A stretch of DNA of 64,000 nt from Thermoanaerobaculia bacterium (GCA_022822365.1 JAJEBV010000028.1:1-64000); one strand, 5' to 3'; numbered from the stretch's first letter, positions 9,006-17,609 are shown. Made by a program: numbers and translations. The notes: generated by a model not told the origin, from the sequence alone.

Positions 9006-9130
9006 GGGATGGACGCGCCGGCACACAGTTGCGGCAGAGCGGAAGAACGAGCCGCTCGTTGCAGCTCGACACGACCGATCCCCGGAAGACCCCACCGCCC
9101 CAGGGACCGCCCCATTCGGTAAGCGCGATC

Positions 9131-10717
9131 ATGGTGCTCCAACAGAGGCTCTCGCTCAAGCTGGCCCAGCGGCTGGTGATGACGCCGTCCCTGCAGCAGG
9201 CGATCAAGTTGCTGCAGATGACACGGCTGGAGCTCCAGGGCGTCCTCAACCAGGAAATGGTGGAGAACCCGATGCTCGAGGATGTCGGGGACCAGGAAGA
9301 TCCCGAAGACGCGGAGGAACAGGACCCGGAAGAAGAGCCGTCCATGCTGGACATCGATCTCGACGCCTACTTCAACGACTACCTGGGGTCCGAGTCGACC
9401 GCCCCGAACACCTTCGAGACGAGAGAAGCTGTTCCCTTCGAGAACAGCATCAGCCGGGATCCGGACCTCTACGATCACCTGCTCTGGCAGTTGCGGTTCT
9501 CCGATGCGAAGCCGCCGCTGCGGGACATCGCGGAACTGGTGATCGGCAACCTGGATGCGGACGGGTTCCTCCGTGCCTCGATCGAGGAACTCCAGCTCCT
9601 CGGGGCCCGACCCGCCGAGGTCGAGCGCTACCGGGCGGAGGTCACGATTGCCCGGGAGATGGCCGAGGCCTTCTCGGCCAACCACTCCGGAAACGGAAAC
9701 GCCGTCGCGGCACCGGGGGACGATGGGACGGCACCCGGACCGGATCCCGTGCCGGCACCCGGACCGGATCCCGTGCCGGTACCCGGATACCCGGCCGAGT
9801 ACGTGAACCGCGCACTGGACCTGGTACGGACCTTCGATCCTCCGGGGATCGGCTGGGGCACGCTGCCCGAGTGCCTGCTGGCTCAACTCGAGGTCCGGGG
9901 CGAAACCGGCAGCCTGGCGTATCGCATCGTCGATGAGTGCTGGGAACTGCTGGCGCGGCGCCAGTTTCGCCTGATCGCGCGACGTCTCCGCACGCCGCTG
10001 CCGGCCCTTGAGGCGCCCGTGGAGGCGATCAAGGCCCTCGAGACCCGTCCGGGCCGGCTCTTCTCACACGAGCGCACCGAGTACGTCGAGCCGGACGTCG
10101 TCGCCGTGAAGACGGGAGGGGAGTGGGCGATCCAGTTGAACGACGACGGTCTGCCGAAGCTGCGCATCAGCCGGGCGTACCGGACGATGCTGCAGCGCAT
10201 GCAGCGCGAGGAAGGCGAGGCCGAGGCCCGCGAGTTCCTGAAGGACAAGATGCGTTCCGCCATGTGGCTGATGAAGAGCCTGGATCAGCGGCAGAGAACG
10301 ATCTACAAGGTGGCGGAGTCGATCCTGCGGCAGCAGCGTGGTTTCTTCGACCACGGCATCGACGAACTGCGCCCCATGGTCCTGCGCGATGTCGCGGACG
10401 ACATCGGCATGCACGAGTCGACGGTCAGTCGCGTCGTCTCGAACAAGTACATCCATACGCCGCGGGGTCTGTACCCGATGAAGTTCTTCTTCCACAGCGG
10501 CATCGACAGCGACCAGGGCAGGGAGATCTCCTCCTTGACGATCAAGCGGAAGCTCCGGCACATGATCGGCGACGAGGACGGCCGCAGACCGCTCTCCGAC
10601 TCGGCCTTGACGCGACAACTCCAGCGGGAGGGGATTAACATCGCCCGGCGCACAGTCGCCAAGTACCGGGATGAACTCGGTATTCCGTCATCGAACGACC
10701 GCAAGCAGATTTTCTGA
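9131..10717 (+). CDS. rpoN: RNA polymerase sigma-54 factor RpoN
   Basis: The alternative sigma factor that needs AAA+ enhancer-binding activators. The 528 residues begin with the glutamine-rich activator-interacting region I (LKLAQRLVMTPSLQQAIKLLQ), followed by an acidic region II, the core-binding domain, an HTH (DIGMHESTVSRVVSNKYI), and the RpoN box ARRTVAKYRDELGIPS near residues 503-518. ATG 9131 is the start consistent with region I; in-frame GTG codons upstream would add non-conserved sequence. An in-frame Pro-rich insertion, made by a 24-bp tandem duplication, lies around residues 195-220. A sigma-54-type promoter precedes it and the regulatory PTS genes follow. Confidence 0.96.
   Translation: MVLQQRLSLKLAQRLVMTPSLQQAIKLLQMTRLELQGVLNQEMVENPMLEDVGDQEDPEDAEEQDPEEEPSMLDIDLDAYFNDYLGSESTAPNTFETREAVPFENSISRDPDLYDHLLWQLRFSDAKPPLRDIAELVIGNLDADGFLRASIEELQLLGARPAEVERYRAEVTIAREMAEAFSANHSGNGNAVAAPGDDGTAPGPDPVPAPGPDPVPVPGYPAEYVNRALDLVRTFDPPGIGWGTLPECLLAQLEVRGETGSLAYRIVDECWELLARRQFRLIARRLRTPLPALEAPVEAIKALETRPGRLFSHERTEYVEPDVVAVKTGGEWAIQLNDDGLPKLRISRAYRTMLQRMQREEGEAEAREFLKDKMRSAMWLMKSLDQRQRTIYKVAESILRQQRGFFDHGIDELRPMVLRDVADDIGMHESTVSRVVSNKYIHTPRGLYPMKFFFHSGIDSDQGREISSLTIKRKLRHMIGDEDGRRPLSDSALTRQLQREGINIARRTVAKYRDELGIPSSNDRKQIF
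9731..9778 (+). repeat. 24-bp tandem duplication inside rpoN
   Basis: Two identical 24-bp units (9731-9754 and 9755-9778), with a partial third after them, encode repeated APGPDPVP. The reading frame is kept. The insertion falls in the core-binding domain and looks like a flexible linker expansion. Confidence 0.9.
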
Positions 10718-10747
10718 GACGAGCTGAGAGGGAACCGCGGAGCGACG

Positions 10748-11203
10748 ATGGATCTTGCAAGCCTGGCGAAGCCGCAACTCATCTTCCCGGACTTCGAGGC
10801 CAAGAACCGGGACGGTGCCCTGCGCGCCCTGACCGAGCGCATCTGCCGGATACTCGGACTGGCGGATCCGGACGTCGTCCTGGCGGCGCTGCGCGAGCGG
10901 GAAGAGTTGGGCTCCACCGCGCTCGGAGACGGCCTGGCCGTGCCCCACGGACGGATCCGTGGCCTGCGGGACATCGTGCTGGCGGTCGCGGTCTCGCGGC
11001 GGGGCGTGGACTATGGCGCCGAGGACGGCCGGCCGGTGCGGGTCTTCTTCGTCCTGCTCTCGCCCCAGGAGAGCGCCGGCCGCCATCTCAAGGCGCTTGC
11101 GGCCGTGTCGGAGTGGATGAACCGCGGCGGCCGGGAGCGCCTGCTCAAGGCGAGAAAGCCGCAGGAGATCTACGAGCTGCTGTGCGCCAACGGGCGTGTC
11201 TGA
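10748..11203 (+). CDS. ptsN: PTS EIIA-Ntr-type regulatory protein
   Basis: A 151-residue EIIA domain of the fructose/nitrogen class. The phospho-accepting histidine is His67 in GLAVPHGRI, the class signature. In other bacteria EIIA-Ntr is phosphorylated through Enzyme I and HPr-type proteins and regulates potassium transport, sensor kinases and sigma-54 functions rather than carrying sugar. ATG 10748 has GGAG seven to ten bases upstream. It follows rpoN by 30 bases and overlaps rapZ by eight, as in proteobacterial rpoN clusters. No membrane EIIBC is in the window, which supports a regulatory role. Confidence 0.9.
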   Translation: MDLASLAKPQLIFPDFEAKNRDGALRALTERICRILGLADPDVVLAALREREELGSTALGDGLAVPHGRIRGLRDIVLAVAVSRRGVDYGAEDGRPVRVFFVLLSPQESAGRHLKALAAVSEWMNRGGRERLLKARKPQEIYELLCANGRV

Positions 11204-12092
11204 GTTGCCGGTTCGCCTGTTCGTCATCACGGGGCTCTCCGGCTCGGGCAAGAGCACGGTGGCCCGCTGCTTCGAGGATCTGGGCTATCACTGCATCGAC
11301 AACCTGCCGCTGCCCCTGCTCCGCCACCTGGTCCGGGAACCAGCAGCCGCCGCACCCTCCTTCGATGCGATCGCCCTGGTCACGGACGTTCGCACGCCCG
11401 GTCTGGCCGAGGAGTTGCCCCGACTCCTGGACGAGGCGGATCCGGCGGTAGTCGAACCGGTACTGCTGTTCCTCGACAGCTCCGACGGCGTCCTCGTCCG
11501 GCGCTACTCGGAGACCCGGCGGCGTCATCCCCTGACAACGGCGGGGGAGCGGGTCATCGACGGCATTCGCCGGGAGCGCCAGCAACTCGCCGAGCTGCGG
11601 GGTAGAGCTTCCCGGGTTCTCGACACGACGGATTCGACCATTCACGAACTTCGAGCCCTCATCTACAACGAGTTCGCCGCCAGCGACGCCGGCGGACTGA
11701 CGGTCAACATCGTCAGTTTCGGCTTCAAGTTCGGCGTTCCTTCAGGCGCCGACCTGATGTTCGACGTCCGATTCCTGCCGAATCCGTACTTCGTAGCGGA
11801 GTTGCGGGAGAAGCCCGGCACGGACGCGGAAGTCCAGCGCTTCCTGCATGGACACACCGCGTTCGGCGAACTCGTCGGTCGCCTCGAGGATCTCCTCGCC
11901 TACCTCCTGCCCAGGTTTCGCGACGAGAAGCGGAGCTACCTGACAGTCGGGATCGGCTGCACCGGCGGCCGGCACCGATCGGTCGCGGTCTCCGAAGCCG
12001 TGGCCGATCGTCTCGCGGCAGGTTCATGGCAGATCCGCCTGCAGCATCGCGACGTCGAGCGGCACCGGACAGCCGCCATCGCCGACCCATGA
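11196..12092 (+). CDS. rapZ: RapZ-like nucleotide-binding protein
   Basis: A 298-residue protein with an N-terminal P-loop kinase-like domain (GLSGSGKST, residues 13-21) and the family's C-terminal domain with GCTGGRHRSV and FGFKFGVP. In E. coli RapZ guides RNase E to the sRNA GlmZ and so controls glucosamine-6-phosphate synthase; in other lineages the target RNA is unknown, and here the role is inferred only from family. GTG 11196 overlaps the ptsN stop; TTG 11205 is an alternative. ATGA overlap links it to the EIIA-Man gene. Confidence 0.93.
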   Translation: MSELPVRLFVITGLSGSGKSTVARCFEDLGYHCIDNLPLPLLRHLVREPAAAAPSFDAIALVTDVRTPGLAEELPRLLDEADPAVVEPVLLFLDSSDGVLVRRYSETRRRHPLTTAGERVIDGIRRERQQLAELRGRASRVLDTTDSTIHELRALIYNEFAASDAGGLTVNIVSFGFKFGVPSGADLMFDVRFLPNPYFVAELREKPGTDAEVQRFLHGHTAFGELVGRLEDLLAYLLPRFRDEKRSYLTVGIGCTGGRHRSVAVSEAVADRLAAGSWQIRLQHRDVERHRTAAIADP

Positions 12093-12520
12093 CAGTCCCG
12101 GTCCTCATCGTTTCGCACGGCGACCTGGCCCGCGAGTTGCTCGCATCCGCGAAGGCGATTGCGGGGCAGCACTCGAATGCCGGCAACGCGCCGATTCACG
12201 CGCTCTGCGTCGACTGGCACGCCGGCCGGGAGCAGGCGGCCAGCCTGATCGAGGCGAGGATCCGCCAACTCGACCAGGAGCATGGTTCCGGCGTGCTGAT
12301 CCTGACCGAGATGTACGGCGACACTCCCTGCAACAGCGCTCTGCGCGCCGCCGGAGTGGCCAGGGCCGCCGTGGTCACCGGCGTCAACCTGCCGATGGTG
12401 CTCAGCCTGTGCTGCGGTGCTCCCGATCTGGACCTTCCGGATCTCGCGGACTGGACCTGGAGCAACGGCCGCAAGAGCATCCAGCTGGCGGCGACCGGTC
12501 TGGCGCGGCCTGCCAGATGA
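12089..12520 (+). CDS. PTS EIIA, mannose family
   Basis: A 143-residue mannose-family EIIA domain. The phospho-accepting histidine is His10 in VPVLIVSHGDLA, the same position as in E. coli ManX. It also has the LTEMYGDTPCNSA loop that packs near the active site in this family. No EIIB, IIC or IID gene is next to it, so it probably acts as a regulator or phosphate sink in the rpoN-linked PTS. ATG 12089 overlaps the rapZ stop, and its own stop overlaps the HPr start (both ATGA). Confidence 0.9.
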   Translation: MTVPVLIVSHGDLARELLASAKAIAGQHSNAGNAPIHALCVDWHAGREQAASLIEARIRQLDQEHGSGVLILTEMYGDTPCNSALRAAGVARAAVVTGVNLPMVLSLCCGAPDLDLPDLADWTWSNGRKSIQLAATGLARPAR

Positions 12521-12786
12521 GAGAACGCGTCGTCGAGGTCGTCAACGAGTTGGGGCTTCATGCCCGGGCCGCGGCCAGGCTCGTGCATACGGCGAACCAG
12601 TTTCAGTCGTGCGTGGTGCTCCGTGCCAACGGCCGCGAGACCGAGGCGAAGAGCATTCTCGGCGTCCTGCTGCTCGGCGCGGGGCACGGCGCCAGGCTCA
12701 CCGTCCGCTGCCGCGGCGAGGACGAGCAGGCCGCCATGGACGCCCTTTGCGATCTGATCCGGGCCCGCTTCGGGGAGGAGGCTTGA
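12517..12786 (+). CDS. ptsH: Phosphocarrier protein HPr
   Basis: An 89-residue HPr, the usual family length. It carries phosphate from Enzyme I to the EIIA proteins on His15 (NELGLHARAAARLV). Ser46 in the AKSILGVLLLG segment matches the regulatory serine phosphorylated by HPr kinase in bacteria that have one, but no hprK gene is present in this cluster. It overlaps the EIIA-Man gene by four bases upstream and Enzyme I by four bases downstream. Confidence 0.95.
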   Translation: MRERVVEVVNELGLHARAAARLVHTANQFQSCVVLRANGRETEAKSILGVLLLGAGHGARLTVRCRGEDEQAAMDALCDLIRARFGEEA

Positions 12787-14555
12787 ACCGGCCGTCCGGC
12801 AGCCCTCCGACCGTCCAGGAGACGCTGCAGGGAGCGGCCGCCGCCCCGGGCGTCGCGATCGGGCCGGCCGTGTGTCTTCGCGGTCACGGTGTCCAGGTCC
12901 TGCGCGTGCCGGTCCGCAGCCACGACCTGGACCGGGAGGTTGAACGTTTCCGCGCCGCCGTGAGGGCCGTCGAGGTCGAACTGGAGGCCACCGAAAGCCG
13001 GATAGCGGAAACGTTCGGCAGCGATCTGGCGTCCATCTTCCATGCCCACTCCGTGATCCTGCGAGACTCCTCCTTCGCGCGGAGGATCGACCAGACGATT
13101 CGGGAAGATCGAGTGAACGCCGAATGGGCGGTACAGGCGGTAGCCGACGATCTCGGCGAGAAGTTCGCGCAGGTCAAGAGCCAGCATCTGCGCGAGCGCG
13201 GCGAAGATCTGCGCGACGTCACCCGCTACCTTCTGCGCGCCCTGGCCGGCAAGAAGAGCAGCCCCGGCGTCGGCGTGGACTTCGATCGTAGTGTCGTCGT
13301 CGTCAGCCACGAACTGACGCCGGACGAGGTCCTGCGCCTGGGCCGTCGCGGCGCCGTGGGCTTCGCGATCGAGGTCGGAGGCGCCAACTCCCACACGGCG
13401 ATCGTCGCCCGCGCACTCGACGTTCCCCTGGTCACCGGCATCGTGGACATCACGAACCGCGTTGCCGATGACGATCCGGTGATCGTCGACGGGGAAGAAG
13501 GACGCTTCACGCTGCACCCGACGCCTGAGACCCTCGAGCTCTACGGGGTCCTTCAGCGCCGCCGCCGGCAAAAGGAAGAGGTGCTCACGACGGCAGCGAG
13601 AAAACTGCCGGCACGAAGCCGCGACGGCGTCGGAGTCGAACTGCTCGCCAACGTGGAGATTCCCGAGGAGTTCGAGGACGTGCAGCGCTTCGGTGCGGCC
13701 GGCGTCGGTCTCTACAGGAGCGAGTTCCTCTACCTCGAGAAGAGTCCGGATCTGCCCACGGAGGAGGAGTACCTGGTCGTCGTCAGGGGGCTCCTCGAAG
13801 CTCTGGCGCCTCGGCCGGTCGTGGTCCGTACGCTCGACCTGGGCGGAAGCAAGACCGCACGCGGCCTTGACGAGCTGGAGGAGGAGAACCCGGTCCTCGG
13901 TCTGCGCGGTATCCGGCTGACTCTGGCTCGCACCGACATCTTCCGCAGCCAGTTGCGTGCCCTGTTTCGCGCGGCTGCTTTCGGCAACCTGCGCATCATG
14001 GTCCCGATGGTGACGGCGGTGGAGGAGATTCGGGCGCTGCGCAGCCTCTGTGCGGAAGTCTGCTCGGAGCTGACTGCGGAAGGAATCGAACACCGGCGGG
14101 ACGTCGAGATCGGCGCCATGGTCGAGGTGCCGGCGACGGTTCTGATCGCCCGTCAACTCGCCGCCGAGGTGGACTTCCTGTCGATCGGCACGAACGACCT
14201 GATCCAGTACGCGCTGGCGGTCGACCGGACGAACGAGCAGGTGACCAGCCTCTACCAGCCCTTGCATCCGGCCGTTCTGAGCATGATCCAGCTCGTCGTC
14301 GAGGCCGGTCGGCGCCAGAGGGTGCCGGTGGCGCTCTGCGGCGAAATGGCCGCCAGCCCCGAGTGCGTGCCCCTGTTGCTTGGCCTGGGCCTGCGTGAAC
14401 TCTCGATGAGTCCACGGAACATTCCGCTGGCCAAGGAGGTCGTCCGGACGGTGGACGTCGGCGACGCGGAGGAGCTCGCCAGACGCTGTGTCGCCGCTTC
14501 GACCGCCGGCGAAGTCCGGGCACTTCTCGCCGGGGCTCGCGCGCCCGCGGTCTAG
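12783..14555 (+). CDS. ptsI: PTS Enzyme I
   Basis: A 590-residue phosphoenolpyruvate-protein phosphotransferase that starts the PTS relay by phosphorylating HPr. The phospho-histidine is His204 in GGANSHTAIVARAL. The PEP-binding TIM barrel holds VGLYRSEFLYL, the ISIGTNDLIQYALAVDR-type signature (here LSIGTNDLIQYALAVDR) and the catalytic Cys519 in VALCGEMAAS. The start is TTG 12783, overlapping the HPr stop; no better start lies in the frame before the conserved PGVAIGPAV segment. A short GGTCC-TGTT-GGACC hairpin follows at 14568-14581 without a T-tract. Confidence 0.95.
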   Translation: MNRPSGSPPTVQETLQGAAAAPGVAIGPAVCLRGHGVQVLRVPVRSHDLDREVERFRAAVRAVEVELEATESRIAETFGSDLASIFHAHSVILRDSSFARRIDQTIREDRVNAEWAVQAVADDLGEKFAQVKSQHLRERGEDLRDVTRYLLRALAGKKSSPGVGVDFDRSVVVVSHELTPDEVLRLGRRGAVGFAIEVGGANSHTAIVARALDVPLVTGIVDITNRVADDDPVIVDGEEGRFTLHPTPETLELYGVLQRRRRQKEEVLTTAARKLPARSRDGVGVELLANVEIPEEFEDVQRFGAAGVGLYRSEFLYLEKSPDLPTEEEYLVVVRGLLEALAPRPVVVRTLDLGGSKTARGLDELEEENPVLGLRGIRLTLARTDIFRSQLRALFRAAAFGNLRIMVPMVTAVEEIRALRSLCAEVCSELTAEGIEHRRDVEIGAMVEVPATVLIARQLAAEVDFLSIGTNDLIQYALAVDRTNEQVTSLYQPLHPAVLSMIQLVVEAGRRQRVPVALCGEMAASPECVPLLLGLGLRELSMSPRNIPLAKEVVRTVDVGDAEELARRCVAASTAGEVRALLAGARAPAV

Positions 14556-14613
14556 GAGACGGCGCGAGGTCCTGTTGGACCCGCGGCCCGCCGACTTCCG
14601 GCTGCGGGAGTAG

Positions 14614-14619
14614 TAATCT
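14614..14619 (+). promoter_or_regulatory. -10-like box 7 nt before miaB
   Basis: TAATCT ends seven bases before the GTG start of miaB at 14627, and no Shine-Dalgarno sequence lies between them. This fits a leaderless transcript. Confidence 0.45.
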
Positions 14620-14626
14620 CCGCGCC

Positions 14627-15973
14627 GTGGAACGCTTCTACATTGAGACGTGGGGCTGCCAGATGAACGAACTGGACAGCCAGCGCATGGCCGGGCAGTT
14701 GATGCAGCAGGGCATGCTGCCGACGCGCGCACTCGAGGAGGCCGACCTGATCCTCCTGAACTCCTGCTCGGTTCGCGAGAAGGCGGCCCAGAAGGCGTAC
14801 TCCCGGCTGGGCGAGTATCGGCTGCTGAAACGGGTCCGTGAGAACCTCAGGATCGGATTCTGCGGCTGCGTCGCCCAGCAGGAAGGCGAAGAAGCGCTGC
14901 GCCGGATTCCCGATCTCGACTTCGTTGTCGGCACCGGCCGCGTAGGGGAGCTCGGGTCGGTTCTCGGACGTAGCCGCAACGGAGAGCGTGTCCTGGCGGT
15001 CGGTTTCCCGGAGGACCGCCCGTACGACTTCGAGGCGATCAGCCGGGACACCGCCCACAAGGGCATGGTGACGATCATCGAGGGCTGCGACAAGCGCTGC
15101 ACCTTCTGCGTCGTCCCGAACACAAGGGGAGCGGAGCGCTGCCGGCCGATGGCGGACATCCTGCGCGAGATCGAGCACCTTCTGGACTACGGCTTCGTGG
15201 AGATCGAACTCCTGGGCCAGACCGTGAACCACTGGCGCGAACCTGCGCCGCCGTTCGGCAGCGGCCGGGACCGGGACTTCGCCGACCTGCTGAACGCAGC
15301 CGCCGTCCTGCCTGGCCTGAAGCGCCTGCGCTTCGTGACCTCCTATCCGCGCGACTTCACCGACCGGATGATCCGCGCCGTAGCCCGCCACGAGAACATC
15401 TCGCCCTACCTTCACCTGCCGGTGCAGTCGGGATCGAATCGCGTGCTGCGCCGGATGGGCAGGGGATACACGGTGGAGGAGTACCTCGCGCTGGTAGACC
15501 GCCTCCGAGCTGCACGTGGGGGCCTGGCACTGTCCACCGACCTGATCGTCGGTTTTCCGGGCGAGTCCGAAGAGGACTTCCAGCGCACCCTGGACCTGGT
15601 CGAAACGGTACGTTTCGCGACGGTGTTCGCGTTCAAGTACAGCCCCAGGCCGAACACGGCGGCCATCCGGCTACCGGCGTCGGACGAGGTGCCCCGCGAG
15701 GTCGCCGACCAGCGGTTGCAGCGTGTCTTCAAGGCACAATCCGCGATCCAACGCGCGCTGAACGAGGAACTCGTGGGCTCGGAGTTCGACCTCCTCGTTA
15801 CCGGTTGGAGCCGGCGTGCCGGACACCAGTCCGGGCGAACGGACTGTCACCGGATCGTCCACTTTCCGGTCGCCGACCGGCCCGTGGAAACCGGCTCGCT
15901 CGTACGGGTCCGGACCCTTCAGGCCTACGACCACTCCCTGATGGGCGAACTTCTCGCCAGTGGCGTAGGATGA
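14627..15973 (+). CDS. miaB: tRNA-2-methylthio-N6-isopentenyladenosine-37 synthase MiaB
   Basis: A 448-residue radical-SAM methylthiotransferase that converts i6A37 to ms2i6A37 in tRNAs reading UNN codons. The N-terminal UPF0004 domain supplies three cysteines for one iron-sulfur cluster (ETWGCQMNELDS, NSCSVREKA, GFCGCVAQQ). The radical-SAM motif is CDKRCTFC, followed by VVPNTRG. The C-terminus is a TRAM domain. GTG 14627 gives the standard N-terminus FYIETWGCQMN. The stop overlaps the next gene as ATGA. The match is to MiaB rather than RimO or MtaB. Confidence 0.94.
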   Translation: MERFYIETWGCQMNELDSQRMAGQLMQQGMLPTRALEEADLILLNSCSVREKAAQKAYSRLGEYRLLKRVRENLRIGFCGCVAQQEGEEALRRIPDLDFVVGTGRVGELGSVLGRSRNGERVLAVGFPEDRPYDFEAISRDTAHKGMVTIIEGCDKRCTFCVVPNTRGAERCRPMADILREIEHLLDYGFVEIELLGQTVNHWREPAPPFGSGRDRDFADLLNAAAVLPGLKRLRFVTSYPRDFTDRMIRAVARHENISPYLHLPVQSGSNRVLRRMGRGYTVEEYLALVDRLRAARGGLALSTDLIVGFPGESEEDFQRTLDLVETVRFATVFAFKYSPRPNTAAIRLPASDEVPREVADQRLQRVFKAQSAIQRALNEELVGSEFDLLVTGWSRRAGHQSGRTDCHRIVHFPVADRPVETGSLVRVRTLQAYDHSLMGELLASGVG

Positions 15974-16554
15974 CCGGGATGGCGGCGGACGAGGTCAAGG
16001 CTCAGTCGACCCGCGGGGAACCCGAGGACCGGAAGATCCCGGCCGAGGTTCACGGTCTGATGATGGAGCCGAACTCCAACCAGCCGATCGTGATCCTGCG
16101 CCTGCACGAGCATGACCCGGAAGAAAGCTCCGTCGTTCCGATCTGGATCGGCATCTTCGAGGCGGGCGCCATCCAGCTCGCGATCGAGGGCAGGGATCCC
16201 GGCCGGCCGATGACTCACGATTTGCTGAAGAATGCTCTCGATCTGGTGGGTGCCGAGGTGATCGAGGTGGTCGTGAGAGCGATCGAGGGAAACACGTTTC
16301 TGGCGGTGGTCGAGCTCGTCGAGCGAACGGGCGAGCATCGCCTTCTCGATGCAAGGCCCAGCGACGCCATTGCCCTCGCCCTGCGCGCCGGTGCGCCACT
16401 CTTCGTCCGGCAATCCGTGGCCGATCTCGCACGCGTCAAGCAGTCCGACCAGAGCGATGGCGCCGGCGAGGCCCCCACGGCGGGTGACGAGAAGAAGATG
16501 AAGAAGTGGTTGGAGGAACTCGACCCGAAGGCGTTGGGAAAGTACGAGATGTAG
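15970..16554 (+). CDS. Bifunctional nuclease family (DUF151) protein
   Basis: A 194-residue protein of the DUF151/bifunctional-nuclease family. The core is VVPIWIGIFEAGAIQLAIEG, then RPMTHDLLKNALDLVGAEV and the ARPSDAIALALRAGAPLFV segment. Distant plant relatives have nuclease activity; bacterial members are mostly uncharacterised, so the function is open. ATG 15970 overlaps the miaB stop; ATG 15979 is an alternative. The C-terminal tail is charged and poorly conserved. parB follows after seven bases. Confidence 0.85.
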   Translation: MTGMAADEVKAQSTRGEPEDRKIPAEVHGLMMEPNSNQPIVILRLHEHDPEESSVVPIWIGIFEAGAIQLAIEGRDPGRPMTHDLLKNALDLVGAEVIEVVVRAIEGNTFLAVVELVERTGEHRLLDARPSDAIALALRAGAPLFVRQSVADLARVKQSDQSDGAGEAPTAGDEKKMKKWLEELDPKALGKYEM

Positions 16555-16561
16555 CCGGCCG

Positions 16562-17476
16562 ATGCCGACGAAGGAAGGCGAGACCAGACCCGGCACCGCA
16601 CACCATGTCGGGGAAGTTCGCCGTCCCGATGGTCGCCCGGTCGGCCGGATGGTGCCGCTGGCCCGAATCGAGCCCGACCCGGATCAGCCTCGGCGCGAAC
16701 TCGGAAGTCTGGACGGCCTGACCGCCTCGATTCGCGCCAGGGGCGTGCTCGAACCGATCCTGGCGCGGCCGATCGACCAGGTCGGTCCGGACGGGGGGAC
16801 CTACCGCCGGTACCGGATCATCTCCGGTGAACGCCGTTTCCGCGCGGCGCGGCGGGCCGGACTCTCAGAGATTCCGTTGATCGAGATGGAGGTCTCGCCC
16901 CGGGACGCCCTCGAAATCGCCCTGGTCGAGAACCTCCAGCGAGCCGATCTGACGCCATTCGAGGAGGCCGAGGGCCTGCGAACGCTGGTCGAACGCCATG
17001 GCTACACCCACGATCGGGCCGCTGTCGCGGTCGGCCGGTCCCGGGTCAGCGTGACGGAATCCCTCGGGCTACTGCGCATGCCCGGAGGCGCGCGAGAAAC
17101 CGCCGCCGGGCTCGGCGTGGCGTCGAGCAAGTCCATTCTGCTCGAGGTGATGAAGCTGGGCTCGGAGGCTTCGATGATCCGGATGCTGGAACGGATCGCG
17201 GAGCACGGCCTGACGCGCGCGGAAGTTCGCGCGGAGATCCGGAAACGGCGATCCCTCGCCGATGAGCACGAAGCAGAGGCCGCCGTGGCGGAAACGGGCG
17301 GCACCGGGCAGGAAGCCGGGAAGAAGGCTCACGTGTTCCGGTTTCGGTCGGGCGATGACCGGTTCAGCGTGTCGCTCAGCTTCAGGCAGGAGGTCGTGGA
17401 AGAGAACGACCTCATCCTGGCGCTCGAGGAGCTTCTGGCCGAGCTTCGCCGGGGCCGGGACGAGACGGGACCGTAG
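16562..17476 (+). CDS. Orphan ParB-family protein
   Basis: A 304-residue ParB/Spo0J-like protein. The N-terminal CTP-binding ParB domain has the box GERRFRAARRAGLSEIP and the preceding ARIEPDPDQPRR. The ENLQRADLTPFEEAEGL segment and an HTH region (VAVGRSRVSVTESLGLLRMP) follow, then a C-terminal dimerisation-like part. No parA lies beside it and I see no canonical parS site, so chromosome partition is not the only option; a transcription or nucleoid role is possible. It is tightly linked to the DUF151 gene (7-bp gap). Confidence 0.85.
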   Translation: MPTKEGETRPGTAHHVGEVRRPDGRPVGRMVPLARIEPDPDQPRRELGSLDGLTASIRARGVLEPILARPIDQVGPDGGTYRRYRIISGERRFRAARRAGLSEIPLIEMEVSPRDALEIALVENLQRADLTPFEEAEGLRTLVERHGYTHDRAAVAVGRSRVSVTESLGLLRMPGGARETAAGLGVASSKSILLEVMKLGSEASMIRMLERIAEHGLTRAEVRAEIRKRRSLADEHEAEAAVAETGGTGQEAGKKAHVFRFRSGDDRFSVSLSFRQEVVEENDLILALEELLAELRRGRDETGP

Positions 17477-17550
17477 GGCTCGGCGCCCGGAAGCCCGCCG
17501 CGGGCGTCCGCTGCCGCGCACCGGTGGCGTTCGCGCATGGCTGGAGTCTG

Positions 17551-17564
17551 ATAATGTCCATTAT
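17551..17564. promoter_or_regulatory. AT-rich 14-bp palindrome upstream of lptFG
   Basis: ATAATG-TC-CATTAT is a perfect inverted repeat in the 133-bp gap between parB and the lptFG fusion. It stands out in GC-rich DNA and could be an operator or part of the lptFG promoter. The bound protein is unknown. Confidence 0.45.
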
Positions 17565-17609
17565 GTAAACCACAGCAGGAACAGCGCACACGCCGGGCGA
17601 TGAGTCAGA

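Noticed and set aside
12603..14732. A 709-codon minus-strand frame opposite HPr and Enzyme I
   Set aside because: Shadow of ptsI, whose catalytic motifs are intact on the plus strand.
17551..17564. Palindrome considered as a parS site
   Set aside because: It does not match the TGTTTCACGTGAAACA-type consensus and is AT-rich without the central CACGTG-like core; kept only as a possible operator.
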